Positions 32,156 to 41,061 of a DNA stretch of 61,330 nt are shown here, piece by piece. The position numbers and the translations under genes are program-made. Below the pieces are notes generated by a model. It worked only from the letters and a program-made list of their open reading frames with translations, was not told where the DNA came from and searched no databases. Position 1 is the first letter of the stretch, and every line of letters begins with the position of its first letter. The stretch is from Streptomyces camponoticapitis (lineage in GTDB: Bacteria > Actinomycetota > Actinomycetes > Streptomycetales > Streptomycetaceae), in assembly GCF_014646115.1 (NCBI RefSeq), contig NZ_BMMV01000036.1, positions 1 through 61,330 on the forward strand, read 5' to 3'.

Positions 32156-33414
32156 TCCTGGACCTGTTCGCGGGTCCCGGTGGCTGGAGCCATGCCCTGA
32201 CCGTCCTCGGAGTACGGGACATCGGACTGGAATGGGACCCATGGGCGTGCAGAACCCGTGTGGCTGCCGGTCAGTTGACGGTCCGTACCGACGTGGCGAT
32301 GTATCCGGTGTGGCCTTTCACCGGTCGGACGTACGGGCTGATCGCCTCTCCGCCGTGCCAGGCGTGGTCGATGGCCGGCAAACGCCTCGGGCTGCTCGAC
32401 CAGCCGCTCGTCCATCAGGCAGTCGCCGACCTCGCCCAGGGGCGCGACACCCGCGAACGGCTCCTCGCCTCCTGCCGCGACGAGAGATCTCTGCTCGCGG
32501 CCGAGCCCATGCGCTACCTGGCCGCCCTCAACCGGCACGGCCAGCCGGAATGGGTCGCCATGGAAGAGGTACCCGACGTCCTGCCCTTGTGGAAGCAGTA
32601 CGCCGCGATCCTGCGCCACTGGGGATTCTCTGTCTGGACGGGGATCCTCAACGCGGCCGACTACGGAGTACCGCAGACACGGAGGCGGGCCATCCTGCTC
32701 GCCTCCCGCGTACGGACCGCCGAACCACCTGAGCCGACACACGCCCAGGCCGCCGAGCCCGAGAGCCTATTCGGGCCCGGCCGCGAGCAGTGGGTCTCCA
32801 TGGCCACCGCGCTCGGCTGGGGAGCCACCGACCGCCCCGTGCCCACCGTCTGCGCCGGCGGCGGACCCGGCGGCGGGCCCGAGCCGTTCCCCTCCGGATC
32901 ACGCAAGACCCTCACCGACGCCCGCGACCGCGGCACCTGGACACCACGGGCAACCGGTAGCCCGTCGTCGCCCCAACGGGAAGACCCTGGTCAGCCCGCG
33001 CCGTCCGGCACACGGGACAACCCACCCGTCGGCCGACCGGCGACGGCCGAAGCGCACCGCTGGTCGTGGTCGCTGCGCAGCAACAACCAGGCCAACGCCA
33101 CCATCCGGTCGCTCTCCGAGCCGGCCGGCACGCTGTTCTTCGGACACCGCGCCAACGAGTGCGTCTGGGTGCCCGAGCCCTCGGAAACCCGTCGGGCAGA
33201 CGTCGGGCAGCTAGTGGTGCCGGAGTCGATCCGGATCACCGCCCGGGAAGCCGGTCTGCTGCAGACCTTTCCCGCCGACTACCCCTGGGCGGGGAACAAG
33301 GGGCAGCAGTTCTCCCAGATCGGCAACGCCGTCCCCCCGTTGCTCGCCGCGCACCTCCTCGCCCCACACCTCCAACTTCCCCTCAACCCCGACGACTTCA
33401 CATTGGCTGCCTGA
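32083..33414 (+). CDS. DNA (cytosine-5) methyltransferase
   Basis: A 443-residue C5-methyltransferase with ordered motifs: I LDLFAGPGGWSHAL (about 28), IV ASPPCQAWSM with the catalytic Cys (about 90), VI WVAMEEVPDV, VIII GVPQTRRRAILLAS, a variable region of about 130 residues likely forming the target-recognition domain, and IX/X RITAREAGLLQTFPADYPW and SQIGNAVPPLLA. No restriction endonuclease gene is adjacent, so it is an orphan, as is common on Streptomyces plasmids, where it may protect against host restriction. The true start may be ATG 32083 or slightly later. It ends in a TGATG overlap with the next gene. Confidence 0.9.
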   Translation: MFPMGLPRRHRTGSGAGRLRAGFLILDLFAGPGGWSHALTVLGVRDIGLEWDPWACRTRVAAGQLTVRTDVAMYPVWPFTGRTYGLIASPPCQAWSMAGKRLGLLDQPLVHQAVADLAQGRDTRERLLASCRDERSLLAAEPMRYLAALNRHGQPEWVAMEEVPDVLPLWKQYAAILRHWGFSVWTGILNAADYGVPQTRRRAILLASRVRTAEPPEPTHAQAAEPESLFGPGREQWVSMATALGWGATDRPVPTVCAGGGPGGGPEPFPSGSRKTLTDARDRGTWTPRATGSPSSPQREDPGQPAPSGTRDNPPVGRPATAEAHRWSWSLRSNNQANATIRSLSEPAGTLFFGHRANECVWVPEPSETRRADVGQLVVPESIRITAREAGLLQTFPADYPWAGNKGQQFSQIGNAVPPLLAAHLLAPHLQLPLNPDDFTLAA

Positions 33415-34523
33415 TGCTCCACACCGCCGGCCCCAACAGCGACGACGTCTCACCGCCTCCGCCCCCGGTGTTCCACGTCGAGCAGGCACTCCTCGGCGCT
33501 CTCCTCCTCGAACCCCACCGTGCCGCCGACCTGACCGGCATCACCGCCCAGGCGTTCTCCACCGCCGCGCACGCCGCGCTGTTCACCTCGATCCGCTCCC
33601 TGCCAGCCCCCGAACCCGCCGAGCACGCCACGAGCACGACGTGGCTCAACCAAGTGCTCACCGCCGCCGACGAGCAGACGCGCGGACTGACCACCGCCTA
33701 CCTGCACCGCCTGGTCCAGCTCTGTCCCCAGCCCCGGCACGCACCCGCGTACGCGCGGATCATCGAAGCGGAGCACTCCCGGAGCCAGTTGCGCGCCGCC
33801 GCCCACCGCCTCATCCAGACCGCCCTGGACACCTCGCTCCCCCACCCCGTGGCCACCACCCTCGCCGAAGCCGGCGCCTTCACCACCGTGGTCGACAACA
33901 TCGCGAACCGGTTCCCGCCACACCCAGGCTCCCTGCCCCGCACCCCCACCACGCCGGTCGCCGTGCACGACGAGGAAGCGAATGAGGAGGAGCAGGTGCT
34001 CCTCGCGGCGGCGACCGCCCGGCCCGCCAGTGTCGAACGGATGCGGTGGCTGACCCCCGGCGACTTCACCCACCCCCTGCACGCCGGGCTGTGGCAGTGC
34101 CTGACCACCATGGCCCGGCGCGGCACCCCCATCGACCCCGTCACCGTCCGGTGGGAAGCACAGCACCACGGTCTCCTCACCCACGGGACTGAGCCAGCCG
34201 GGGCGCTCAGCTTCCTCGGCGAGCCGTCCGGGTGCGACCCGCAGTACTGGGGCGAGCGGATCCTCCAACGTTCCCTCCTCCACATCGCCCAGAACACCGG
34301 CCGGACCGTCGAGACGCTCACCCACGACCCGGCCACCACGACCTACCAGCTCATCGTCGGCGCCCGCCGCGCACTCGCCGACCTGAACACCGTGCGTACC
34401 CGCTGGCATCTCGCGACCACACCCCCGCAGGTCAATACCCCCACGCAAGCCAGGACCTCGGCGCCGCCACGCGCCGGCCCGCCGCCGACCACGGCCCCTC
34501 CCGCCGTACGCGCCTCCCGCTGA
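33414..34523 (+). CDS. DnaB-like helicase N-terminal-domain protein
   Basis: A 369-residue protein with two copies of the DnaB N-terminal helical domain. The first is FHVEQALLGALLLEPHRAAD through the TYLHRLVQLCP region; the second starts EEEQVLLAAATARPASVERM and includes GDFTHPLHAGLWQCLTTMAR. The RecA-like helicase domain with Walker A is missing. Similar N-domain-only proteins are carried by actinomycete conjugative plasmids and may bind primase. The ATG at 33414 overlaps the methyltransferase stop, showing co-translation. Confidence 0.8.
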   Translation: MLHTAGPNSDDVSPPPPPVFHVEQALLGALLLEPHRAADLTGITAQAFSTAAHAALFTSIRSLPAPEPAEHATSTTWLNQVLTAADEQTRGLTTAYLHRLVQLCPQPRHAPAYARIIEAEHSRSQLRAAAHRLIQTALDTSLPHPVATTLAEAGAFTTVVDNIANRFPPHPGSLPRTPTTPVAVHDEEANEEEQVLLAAATARPASVERMRWLTPGDFTHPLHAGLWQCLTTMARRGTPIDPVTVRWEAQHHGLLTHGTEPAGALSFLGEPSGCDPQYWGERILQRSLLHIAQNTGRTVETLTHDPATTTYQLIVGARRALADLNTVRTRWHLATTPPQVNTPTQARTSAPPRAGPPPTTAPPAVRASR

Positions 34524-34588
34524 CCCCCGAACCCACTGGTGGCCGGACCACGTTGGTCCGGCCACCGACAGAAGAGAGCACCGCCTTC

Positions 34589-35920
34589 GTGAGCACACCG
34601 TCCGTCGACGCGCAAGTCCGCCTCGACACCCACCCCACGCACCCCAGCGCCGTGACCGCCAACCTCACCGGAACCCAAGCTCACATCCCCCTCGTGGGCC
34701 TAGCAGCCGCCGACTGGCACGTCACGGCCGACAACCGCCTGGTCCTGGCCCGTATCGACCACGAGGAGTCCTACTGGGCCGAACAGGCCGCCCGGCAACT
34801 GAGAGCCGACGGAATCACCGTCGAGATCACCCCCGAACTCCGGGAAGCGATCGACGAAGAATGGACCTGGGCCAACTACCCCATGCCCTGGTGCACCCGC
34901 GATGAAATCCGCGAGGTCTCCAACCAGGCACAGAAGATCTACGACGACATCCGCCACAGCCGCCTCCTCATCCACGCCCACGCCCAGGACGGGCACACCA
35001 CCGTCGCGGTCGGGACCTACCTCGACACCGGCAAGAGCGTCTACCTCCACGGCGAGAACCACCTGCGGCAGATCGCGAACACCTTCGACTCCCCCGCCCA
35101 GGCCCTGACCGCCTTCGAGGAAATGCACGCCGACACCATGCTCCCCGGCCCCGCACCGATGACCGACACCGAACGCGACACCGCCGAAGCCCGAACCACA
35201 CCCGCCACACCGACAACCAAGCCTGAACTGTCCAGCGCGGGGGCGGACACCGCGCCCGCCCTCGTCACCGCCGGCGCCCACGAGGCGCTGTTCGCCTCGT
35301 TCGTCGAGGATCACGGTGAGTGGGAGAACTACCGGACATGGTCCGACGACGCCTCCGTCGCCAACCATGAATCCCTCACCCTGCGCGTCCAGTTCGACCA
35401 CGAAGCCCGCGACCGGGACATCGCATGGACCATCGCCTCCTACCAGTCACCCGTCGGGGAACGCACCTGGCACGTCACCGCTACCGCCGGCACACCCACC
35501 GACATGATCGAAACCCTTCTCAAGAGCCTCGATACCGACACCGCATGGATCGAGCGGACCAGCCCGCCCCTCACCGAACGCACCCTGACCACGGTCACCC
35601 GCCCGCTGACCGAATTCGGCTGGACACCGACCATCAACGGCCACCACATCAGCTGGCCCGCACCCCACGGCGAAACCGGCCTCCGCCTCGATGTCGCCGC
35701 CGCCGTCGGCGCAACCACCGCCCGCACCGGCCCCGCCTGGACACTCTGGGGCGGCAGGAGCGCCGAACAGCCCGCCTGGACGATCGAGTTCTCCCGCCAC
35801 ACCCCGGCCGCCGTCCTCCAGGACCTCACCTACGAACTCGCCATCACCCACTCCACACAAACCCAGCGAGCGCCGAAGACCCCCCGCGGACACGAAGCCA
35901 TCCGCCGCCGCTTCCGGTGA
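34589..35920 (+). CDS. DUF317-like plasmid protein
   Basis: A 443-residue protein from GTG 34589. The N-terminal half has LVGLAAADWHVTADNRLVLA, WANYPMPWCTRDEIREV and GTYLDTGKSVYLHGENHLRQ. The C-terminal half has SDDASVANHESLTLRVQFDH, SPVGERTWHVTATAGTP and WTLWGG...EFSRHTPAAVL, matching the W-T-L...F-S-x-x-T-P-x-x-V layout of DUF317 repeats, which are frequent on Streptomyces plasmids and chromosome arms. Function unknown. A C-terminal partial copy lies at 22262-22706. It ends directly at an IS1380 fragment, which replaces its natural downstream region. Confidence 0.65.
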   Translation: MSTPSVDAQVRLDTHPTHPSAVTANLTGTQAHIPLVGLAAADWHVTADNRLVLARIDHEESYWAEQAARQLRADGITVEITPELREAIDEEWTWANYPMPWCTRDEIREVSNQAQKIYDDIRHSRLLIHAHAQDGHTTVAVGTYLDTGKSVYLHGENHLRQIANTFDSPAQALTAFEEMHADTMLPGPAPMTDTERDTAEARTTPATPTTKPELSSAGADTAPALVTAGAHEALFASFVEDHGEWENYRTWSDDASVANHESLTLRVQFDHEARDRDIAWTIASYQSPVGERTWHVTATAGTPTDMIETLLKSLDTDTAWIERTSPPLTERTLTTVTRPLTEFGWTPTINGHHISWPAPHGETGLRLDVAAAVGATTARTGPAWTLWGGRSAEQPAWTIEFSRHTPAAVLQDLTYELAITHSTQTQRAPKTPRGHEAIRRRFR

Positions 35921-36640
35921 GAAGGCCCTGCGGGCCATCCGTGCCGCGCGGGCTGAAGTCCGCCGACATATCTGGCGGTTGGCCGACCGGAAAGCGCCTG
36001 ATGCGGGCGGGACGGTGACCGTGGACCTCGACGGGGTGCTGGTGATCGCGCAATCGGACAAGGAAGACGCCGCACCCACGTGGAAGAAGACCTACGGCCA
36101 CCACCCCCTGATGGGGTTCGTCGACCACGGGCTGGGCGGCACCGGGGAGCCGGTCGCGGCCCTGCTCAGACCAGGCAACGCGGGATCGAACACGGCCACC
36201 GACCACATCACCGCCGCCCAGCTGGCCTTGGCCCAACTGCCGAAGAAGTACCGGCGCGGGCGCCGGACCCTGATCCGCACCGACTCCGCGGGCGGCACCC
36301 ACGACTTCGTCGCCTGGCGCGCCCGGCGGGGACGGTGGCTGTCCTACTCCGTCGGCATGATGATCACAGCCGCGATCCACAGCCGCGTGCTGAGGGTTCC
36401 GGCATCGGCCTGGACACCGGCCGTCGAAGCGGACGGCGAGATCCGTGACGGCGCCTGGGTCGCCGAACTCACCGGAGACATCCTGACCGGCTGGCCCAAG
36501 GGCATGCGGCTGATCGTCAGGAAGGAACGACCCCACCCCGGGGCCCAGTTGCGGCTCACGGACGCGGACGGCATGCGGCTGACCTGTTTCGCCACCAACA
36601 CCTCGGGCCGGCCGATCGCCGAGCTCCGCCATCGACTGCG
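35921..36640 (+). pseudogene. IS1380-family transposase, internal fragment
   Basis: The frame reads GGTVTVDLDGVLVIAQSDKE, PTWKKTYGHHPLMGFVDHGL, PGNAGSNTATDHITAAQLAL and RTLIRTDSAGGTHDFVAWRA, including two catalytic Asp of the DDE_Tnp_1 domain (VDLDG and RTDSAG). Both the N-terminus and the C-terminal Glu region are missing. The left junction lies at the DUF317 gene end and the right junction within the thioesterase 3' flank, so the IS remnant marks the recombination boundary of the plasmid module. Confidence 0.75.
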
Positions 36641-36650
36641 GGCGAGGATC

Positions 36651-37109
36651 TCAGGCTTCAGGGCCCTGGATTCGATCGAACCCCGCTCGATGGCCCTCAG
36701 ACCACTCGGTGGGGCGCATCGTCTCTCCGCTTACATTCACGATGGTCCGCGTACCGCGTGCATATGTGGTGCTGCCATCACGGTTACATACGCGGAATCC
36801 CATTGTTGCCGATGTGCGGCCTATCCGTTCGGTCCAGAGGTGGACGGCGATTTCTCCATTGCCGATCAAAGGGAGGTCGAACACGATGGCGACTGCCTTC
36901 ACGACGTGATGGGACGGCACGGCTTCTTCGGATCTGCCGAACCCCAGACTAAACGCGTACGTGTTGAAAGCACGTTCAGCCATCACAGCGTAACGGCTGT
37001 TATGCAGCATCCCGTACGGGTCAAGGTCGTCGAAGTAAACATCCAGCGGGATCAAGACTCCGTAGTCGACGGAATCGAATATGGGAGATGATCCAGTCGC
37101 GTCAACCAC
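36651..37109 (-). CDS. Hotdog-fold acyl-CoA thioesterase
   Basis: A 152-residue hotdog protein of the 4HBT/YbgC type. PLDVYFDDLDPYGMLHNSRY carries the catalytic Asp of the family (DDLDPYGMLHN), and the strand AVAIVFDLPLIGNGEIAVHL follows. It would hydrolyse acyl- or aryl-CoA esters. GTG 37109 has AAAGGA seven bases upstream. It runs leftward and ends close to the IS1380 remnant, with its 3' end next to foreign DNA. Confidence 0.8.
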   Translation of the reverse strand: MVDATGSSPIFDSVDYGVLIPLDVYFDDLDPYGMLHNSRYAVMAERAFNTYAFSLGFGRSEEAVPSHHVVKAVAIVFDLPLIGNGEIAVHLWTERIGRTSATMGFRVCNRDGSTTYARGTRTIVNVSGETMRPTEWSEGHRAGFDRIQGPEA

Positions 37110-37139
37110 AAGAAAGTCCTTTCATGCCGTTTCTTCTCC

Positions 37140-37167
37140 GGGCCCTCCCTGACTGTCGGGAGGGCCC
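37140..37167. terminator. Hairpin terminator after the OsmC gene
   Basis: GGGCCCTCCC (37140-37149) and GGGAGGGCCC (37158-37167) make a perfect 10-bp stem with an 8-base loop. It lies 56 bases downstream of the OsmC stop codon on the minus strand and before the thioesterase start, so it separates the two leftward genes. Confidence 0.75.
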
Positions 37168-37222
37168 CTCCTCGGCCCTGTTCGCGGCGTGTGGCTGCCG
37201 TGCACCAGCCACGCCTCTGTGG

Positions 37223-37783
37223 CTACTGAGCCTTGTCCGTCACCAGCGTCGTCGTCACCTTGACGGAGTTGGCCAGTGTCTCCCTGATCGGGGAGCGCTG
37301 CTGGACGAGCTCGGTCAGCTCCTCGAGCTGCTCGGCCGTCGCGTTCGGCGACTGCGCGTGGACGTCCACCCGGATCTCCTGTGCTCCCGGACGGATGGAC
37401 TTGTCGATGCCGAGGAAGCCCTGGAGATCGAAGTCGACCTGCAGATCCAGGCTCAGAGAGCTCAGCTCGATGCCGCGCGTGGCTGCGACCGACGCGTAGG
37501 TCACCGCGTAGCAGCCTGCCAGGCCCTGGAGGATGTACTCGCCAGGGTTTGCCGCCTTGTCCGTGCCGAGCAGCGCTGTGGGCTCGTCCGACTCGAAGGT
37601 GTACGTGGCGGTACGGCTGGCGATGACTTCACCGTTCTGCCGGGGGACGGTCGTGGTGGCCCGCTGGTGAGCGCCCCCGCTCCATTCGGACTGGACGCCG
37701 AAGGTGACCTGGGCCAACTCCGGCTTGTCCCGGACCGCGTCCACGGTCTGTCTCAAAGCGTCCATGTCGACACCGTTGATCAT
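37223..37783 (-). CDS. OsmC/Ohr-family peroxiredoxin-like protein
   Basis: A 186-residue protein starting at ATG 37783. OsmC motifs are visible: ATYTFESDEPTALLGTDKAA, the active-site helix YILQGLAGCYAVTYASVAAT with the peroxidatic Cys, and the strand VDVHAQSPNATAEQLEELTE. The second, resolving Cys (CPV in Ohr/OsmC) appears as SPI (QQRSPIRETLA). The protein therefore belongs to the one-cysteine group and may need an external thiol such as mycothiol. It is divergent from a TetR gene across two operator-like dyads and is probably its target. Confidence 0.82.
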   Translation of the reverse strand: MINGVDMDALRQTVDAVRDKPELAQVTFGVQSEWSGGAHQRATTTVPRQNGEVIASRTATYTFESDEPTALLGTDKAANPGEYILQGLAGCYAVTYASVAATRGIELSSLSLDLQVDFDLQGFLGIDKSIRPGAQEIRVDVHAQSPNATAEQLEELTELVQQRSPIRETLANSVKVTTTLVTDKAQ

Positions 37784-37861
37784 CAATCTCTCCCTGTCGC
37801 CTTCATGTAATCGATCCACCGGTCCTGGGTGACGGCCTGATCCTGCATCCACGACTCGGAT

Positions 37862-37929
37862 CGAACAGAACTGTCCGTTCGGTTGTACCACGGTAAAGAT
37901 TCCGGCCTGTCGTGTCAAACAGATCTGTT
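37862..37929. promoter_or_regulatory. Two operator-like dyads for the TetR at 37947
   Basis: The spacer holds CGAACAGAACTGTCCGTTCG (37862-37881) and AACAGATCTGTTCGTTCG (37918-37935), sharing ACAGA-CTGT-CGTTCG; the second contains the perfect palindrome AACAGATCTGTT (37918-37929). They flank the divergent starts of the OsmC and TetR genes. Confidence 0.6.
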
Positions 37930-37946
37930 CGTTCGATACTGGTGAC

Positions 37947-38519
37947 ATGGAGAAAAAATCAAGCGCGGTGCGTGAACGGCTCCTTGAGACAGCGGACCGG
38001 CTGTTCTACGCAGAGGGCATCCATGCGGTGGGCATCGACCGGGTGATCGCTGAGAGCGGTGTGTCCAAGTCGACCATGTACGTCCACTTCCGCACCAAAG
38101 AAGATCTGGTGGCGGAGTACCTGCGCCGCCGCAGCGACACCATGCGCGTCCGCGTCACACGGGAGGTGGAGGCTCGGGAACAGATGCCGGTCGAGGGGCG
38201 GATTCTGTCCGTCTTCGACGTGCTCCACGAGGTGATCTCGGAGCCCGACTTCCGGGGCTGCGCATTCGCCAACGCGGCAGCCGAGTACCCCCACCACGAG
38301 AGGGTGAAGGAAGCCGTCGCGCGCGACCGCGTCTGGTTGCCGGCTCTCTTTTCCCGTCTCCTAGGTCCCCCTGGGGCGGAGGATGGCCTGCTGGTGGCTG
38401 CGCTCGTGCAGGTGTATGACGGCGCCAATGCGGCCGCTCATCTCGACCGATCGAAAACGAGCGCACGCACCGCCCGGAAAACCGCCGAACTGCTCCTGGC
38501 CGCCAGGCAGCCGGCCTGA
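37947..38519 (+). CDS. TetR-family regulator
   Basis: A 190-residue TetR protein with the helix-turn-helix GIDRVIAESGVSKSTMYVHF (residues 27-47) and a C-terminal domain of the TetR_C type containing SEPDFRGCAFANAAAEYPHH. The CAFANAAAE element is typical of regulators close to redox or quinone-response genes. Its start lies 18 bases past the second operator, so autoregulation is likely. The nearby OsmC gene is the obvious partner. Confidence 0.85.
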   Translation: MEKKSSAVRERLLETADRLFYAEGIHAVGIDRVIAESGVSKSTMYVHFRTKEDLVAEYLRRRSDTMRVRVTREVEAREQMPVEGRILSVFDVLHEVISEPDFRGCAFANAAAEYPHHERVKEAVARDRVWLPALFSRLLGPPGAEDGLLVAALVQVYDGANAAAHLDRSKTSARTARKTAELLLAARQPA

Positions 38520-38539
38520 ACAGCAGAAGGACTGCCGAC

Positions 38540-39423
38540 GTGGGGACTGACCATGCACCGGCACCTTTCGAGCATGGCCGGATGGATCCAGTACTCCCCC
38601 CCTTGGCCATGGAATGGGCCTGCGGGCCGATGGGCATTGCCTGGACGAGCGGCTGGATGAGTGTCGATGACTCAGGCCCAATGATGTGCGCGCCCAGCAG
38701 CTTTCCGGTGGACGGATCCGCCAAAACTCCGGCGAAGCTGGTGGTGTCCTCCTTCGCCCACCCGTATGCGACACCGCTGTACTCTCGTGTCGCGGACACA
38801 TAAGCACGCCCCGTCGCCCAAGCTTCTTGCTCGGTGATCCCAACCGAGGCAATCCTTGGGGACGAGAAGACGGCGTGAGGCACGTAGCGGTGGTTCGAGG
38901 TGCGGCGCTCGTCGGGGTGTACCAGGTTGTGCTGCACGGTCTTGGCTTAGTGGTTGGCGACGTGTTTTGAGCTTCCATGGAGAGGAGACGTCGCCGAGGG
39001 CCCAGACTCCAGATACCGACGTCACCTGCTGAGCGGCCACTACAATACGGCCGTCTGGATGCAGTACGAGGCCTCCCGCAGCAGCGTCCACAAGGTCGGA
39101 GTTGGGGCGCCGGCCTGTGGCAACAAGCAGTTCGTCAGTCTCCAGCATTTCCGCACCTTCAGGACTCTCAAGGTCGAGCAGCAGGACGCCGCCTTTGCGG
39201 GCGGCCCTCAGTAGTTTGCGGTTGAGACGTACATCCCACCGGTTCTGTGCCGGTTCGGTAAAGCGTCGCGCCACGTCGATGTCCTCCTTCCGCAGCAGTA
39301 CATCGCCTCGGGCGATGAGGGTGGTCTCGACGCCGTTGGAGGAGAACACAGGGCTAGCTCGCTGGCGACGAAGCCTGATCCGAGGATGGTCATGCGGCGC
39401 GGGGCCCGGTTCATGCACATCAC
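38540..39423 (-). pseudogene. Mycothione reductase (Mtr-like), N-truncated and frameshifted
   Basis: Successive frames give RAPRRMTILGSGFVASELA (NADPH-binding Rossmann), then SSNGVETTLIARGDVLLRKE, LLVATGRRPNSDLVDAAAGG and VSGVWALGDVSSPWKLK. After another shift they give VQHNLVHPDERRTSNHRYVP, SPRIASVGITEQEAWATGRA and DPSTGKLLGAHIIGPESSTL from the dimerisation domain. These are mycothione/glutathione-reductase features. The FAD-binding N-terminus with the CxxxxC redox pair is gone; the gene is joined at 39415-39423 to a citrate synthase fragment. Confidence 0.65.
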
Positions 39424-40025
39424 AGAGGCAGGCCACCAGATCGGCGCCGGTGGACCCGATCACCCGCGCGGTGAACGTCGATGGGTTGAAACCGTGGTCT
39501 AGCGTCGCCACCAGGTACTGCTCGATCACTCGCGCATGCACTGGGTCCGACTCTGAACCCGTCATCATGTAGAGGTAGTTGGCGGCGAGTCCGAGGTCGT
39601 CGCGCGGCGCGAGCGGCTCCTGGCCACGAGATCCGCTGCAGTGCCGTCAGGATCGGTGTCGTACAGCGGGCCCAGGCCCGTGGCGGAGCCGTACAACGAC
39701 AGCGCGGTGCGCAGTCCGGCGAGCGGACCGGTCGCCCGGGCGATCGCCTGCAGCGCCTCGGCGACCTCGTCTGCCAGGTGGCGCAGTGCGGCGACGCGGG
39801 CGGCGAAGGCGGCCGAGGCCCCACATCAGGCACCGTCCCGTGGAACATCAGGTGCCAGACGTCCTCGAAGCCCCGGCTCGCCGCCAGTTCGATCGCGGAG
39901 TACTGGCGGTAGCGGTAGAAACCGTCGGTTCCCCGCACGTCCCCGAGTGCGGTATCGGTGACGATGGCGCCCGCCAGTCCTCGCGGTACCTCGACGGCCG
40001 CCTGCCGCAGCCTGGCGTCGGACAT
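39415..40025 (-). pseudogene. Citrate synthase family protein, N-terminal part, frameshifted
   Basis: From ATG 40025 the frame reads EVPRGLAGAIVTDTALGDVR then GTDGFYRYRQYSAIELAASR and FEDVWHLMFHGTVPD, the N-terminal domain of citrate synthase-like proteins. A shift near 39830 breaks the middle; a later frame gives ARVIEQYLVATLDHGFNPST then FTARVIGSTGADL, which belongs to the same enzyme. The C-terminal half with the catalytic His and Asp is replaced by the mycothione reductase fragment. Confidence 0.65.
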
Positions 40026-40323
40026 GATCTCTCAATGTGAGGCGCCTACGCCCCGACCGAGGGGCAGGGCTGAGCATGTGCGAGGCCGCGCGAAGGCACG
40101 GATCGAAGCCGAAGCCCCCTAACTTGTGGCTTGGCTCCCGGTAGCCCCGCTGGTCGTGGTCGCCGTGCTCGCCGACCTGGCCGCACGGCCGGATAACAGA
40201 TTGACCGTTTCGTGCTCCGACCACGCGATGGGTTGCTCCGACCACATCGCACGACCGCGGTAGTGGATCGTGTTCCAACCTGCGGCGGGATCCGCCGCCG
40301 GCTGCCGGGGGGCCCTGGCAGAG

Positions 40324-41061
40324 CTACTTCTTGAGTCTGCGGCTTCCGGCGTGCCAGTCCTCGGTCTTGCCCGTCTCCTGCGCTGTTACGCCGAACGACG
40401 GTAGTTGCGGACGCTCGCGCAGGCTGCGCTTGAGTTCGGCGAAGCCGGGGAACCGGGCGAGGCCGATGACGTGATCCCACAGCACCCCTGCCTGTTCCTC
40501 ATCGGGCAGCCGGCTGATCACCGGTCCGAAGAAGGCGATGCCCTCCGGCGGCTCGAAGTGCACAATCGGCGTGCCGACATCCTTGCCCGTCAGCGACAGC
40601 GCCTCGTCGGACTCGGCCTGTATCTCGGCATCTCGGGCCGTGTCGTCGAGTGCGTCGACGAGCGAGGTCGGAAGGTTGGCTTCGGCGAGGGCACCGGCGG
40701 CGAGGTCGGGGGCACCTTGCCAGCCGGGGTCCCGGCCCTCGTCGGGTCCGGCCTCCATGATGCGCGCGCCGAAGGCCGCGTAGAGCGGGCCGATCGCCTC
40801 GCGTCCGTGCTTCTCCCGGGCCGCAGACGCCACTCGCAGCAGTCGCAGGCCCGCGGTGTGCTGTGCGTGGTACTCCTCAGGAAAGTGGGTGTCGTAGTCG
40901 ATGTGCGAGTTGATCAGACGCAGTGAGATGAACCGCCAGTCGACGGTGTAGTCGCGCTGTGCCTGAACGATCCGGATCCACTTGCTCGTCATCCACGCGA
41001 ACGGACAGATGGGGTCGAAATAAAAGTTGATGTCGGCGTTCTTTACCGAAGTCATGTCCAT
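40324..41061 (-). CDS. DsbA-fold protein, mycothiol-dependent nitroreductase-like
   Basis: A 245-residue thioredoxin-fold protein with the N-terminal FYFDPICPFAWMTSKWI, where the CPFA active site stands in the CPWC/CPxx position of actinobacterial Rv2466c-type mycothiol-dependent oxidoreductases. The following RLINSHIDYDTHFPEEYHAQ and the cis-Pro loop GTPIVHFEPPEGIAFFGPV are family features. The second active-site Cys is absent (CPFA), so a one-Cys mechanism with mycothiol is likely. It is probably independent of the adjacent broken citrate synthase and Mtr genes. Confidence 0.78.
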   Translation of the reverse strand: MDMTSVKNADINFYFDPICPFAWMTSKWIRIVQAQRDYTVDWRFISLRLINSHIDYDTHFPEEYHAQHTAGLRLLRVASAAREKHGREAIGPLYAAFGARIMEAGPDEGRDPGWQGAPDLAAGALAEANLPTSLVDALDDTARDAEIQAESDEALSLTGKDVGTPIVHFEPPEGIAFFGPVISRLPDEEQAGVLWDHVIGLARFPGFAELKRSLRERPQLPSFGVTAQETGKTEDWHAGSRRLKK

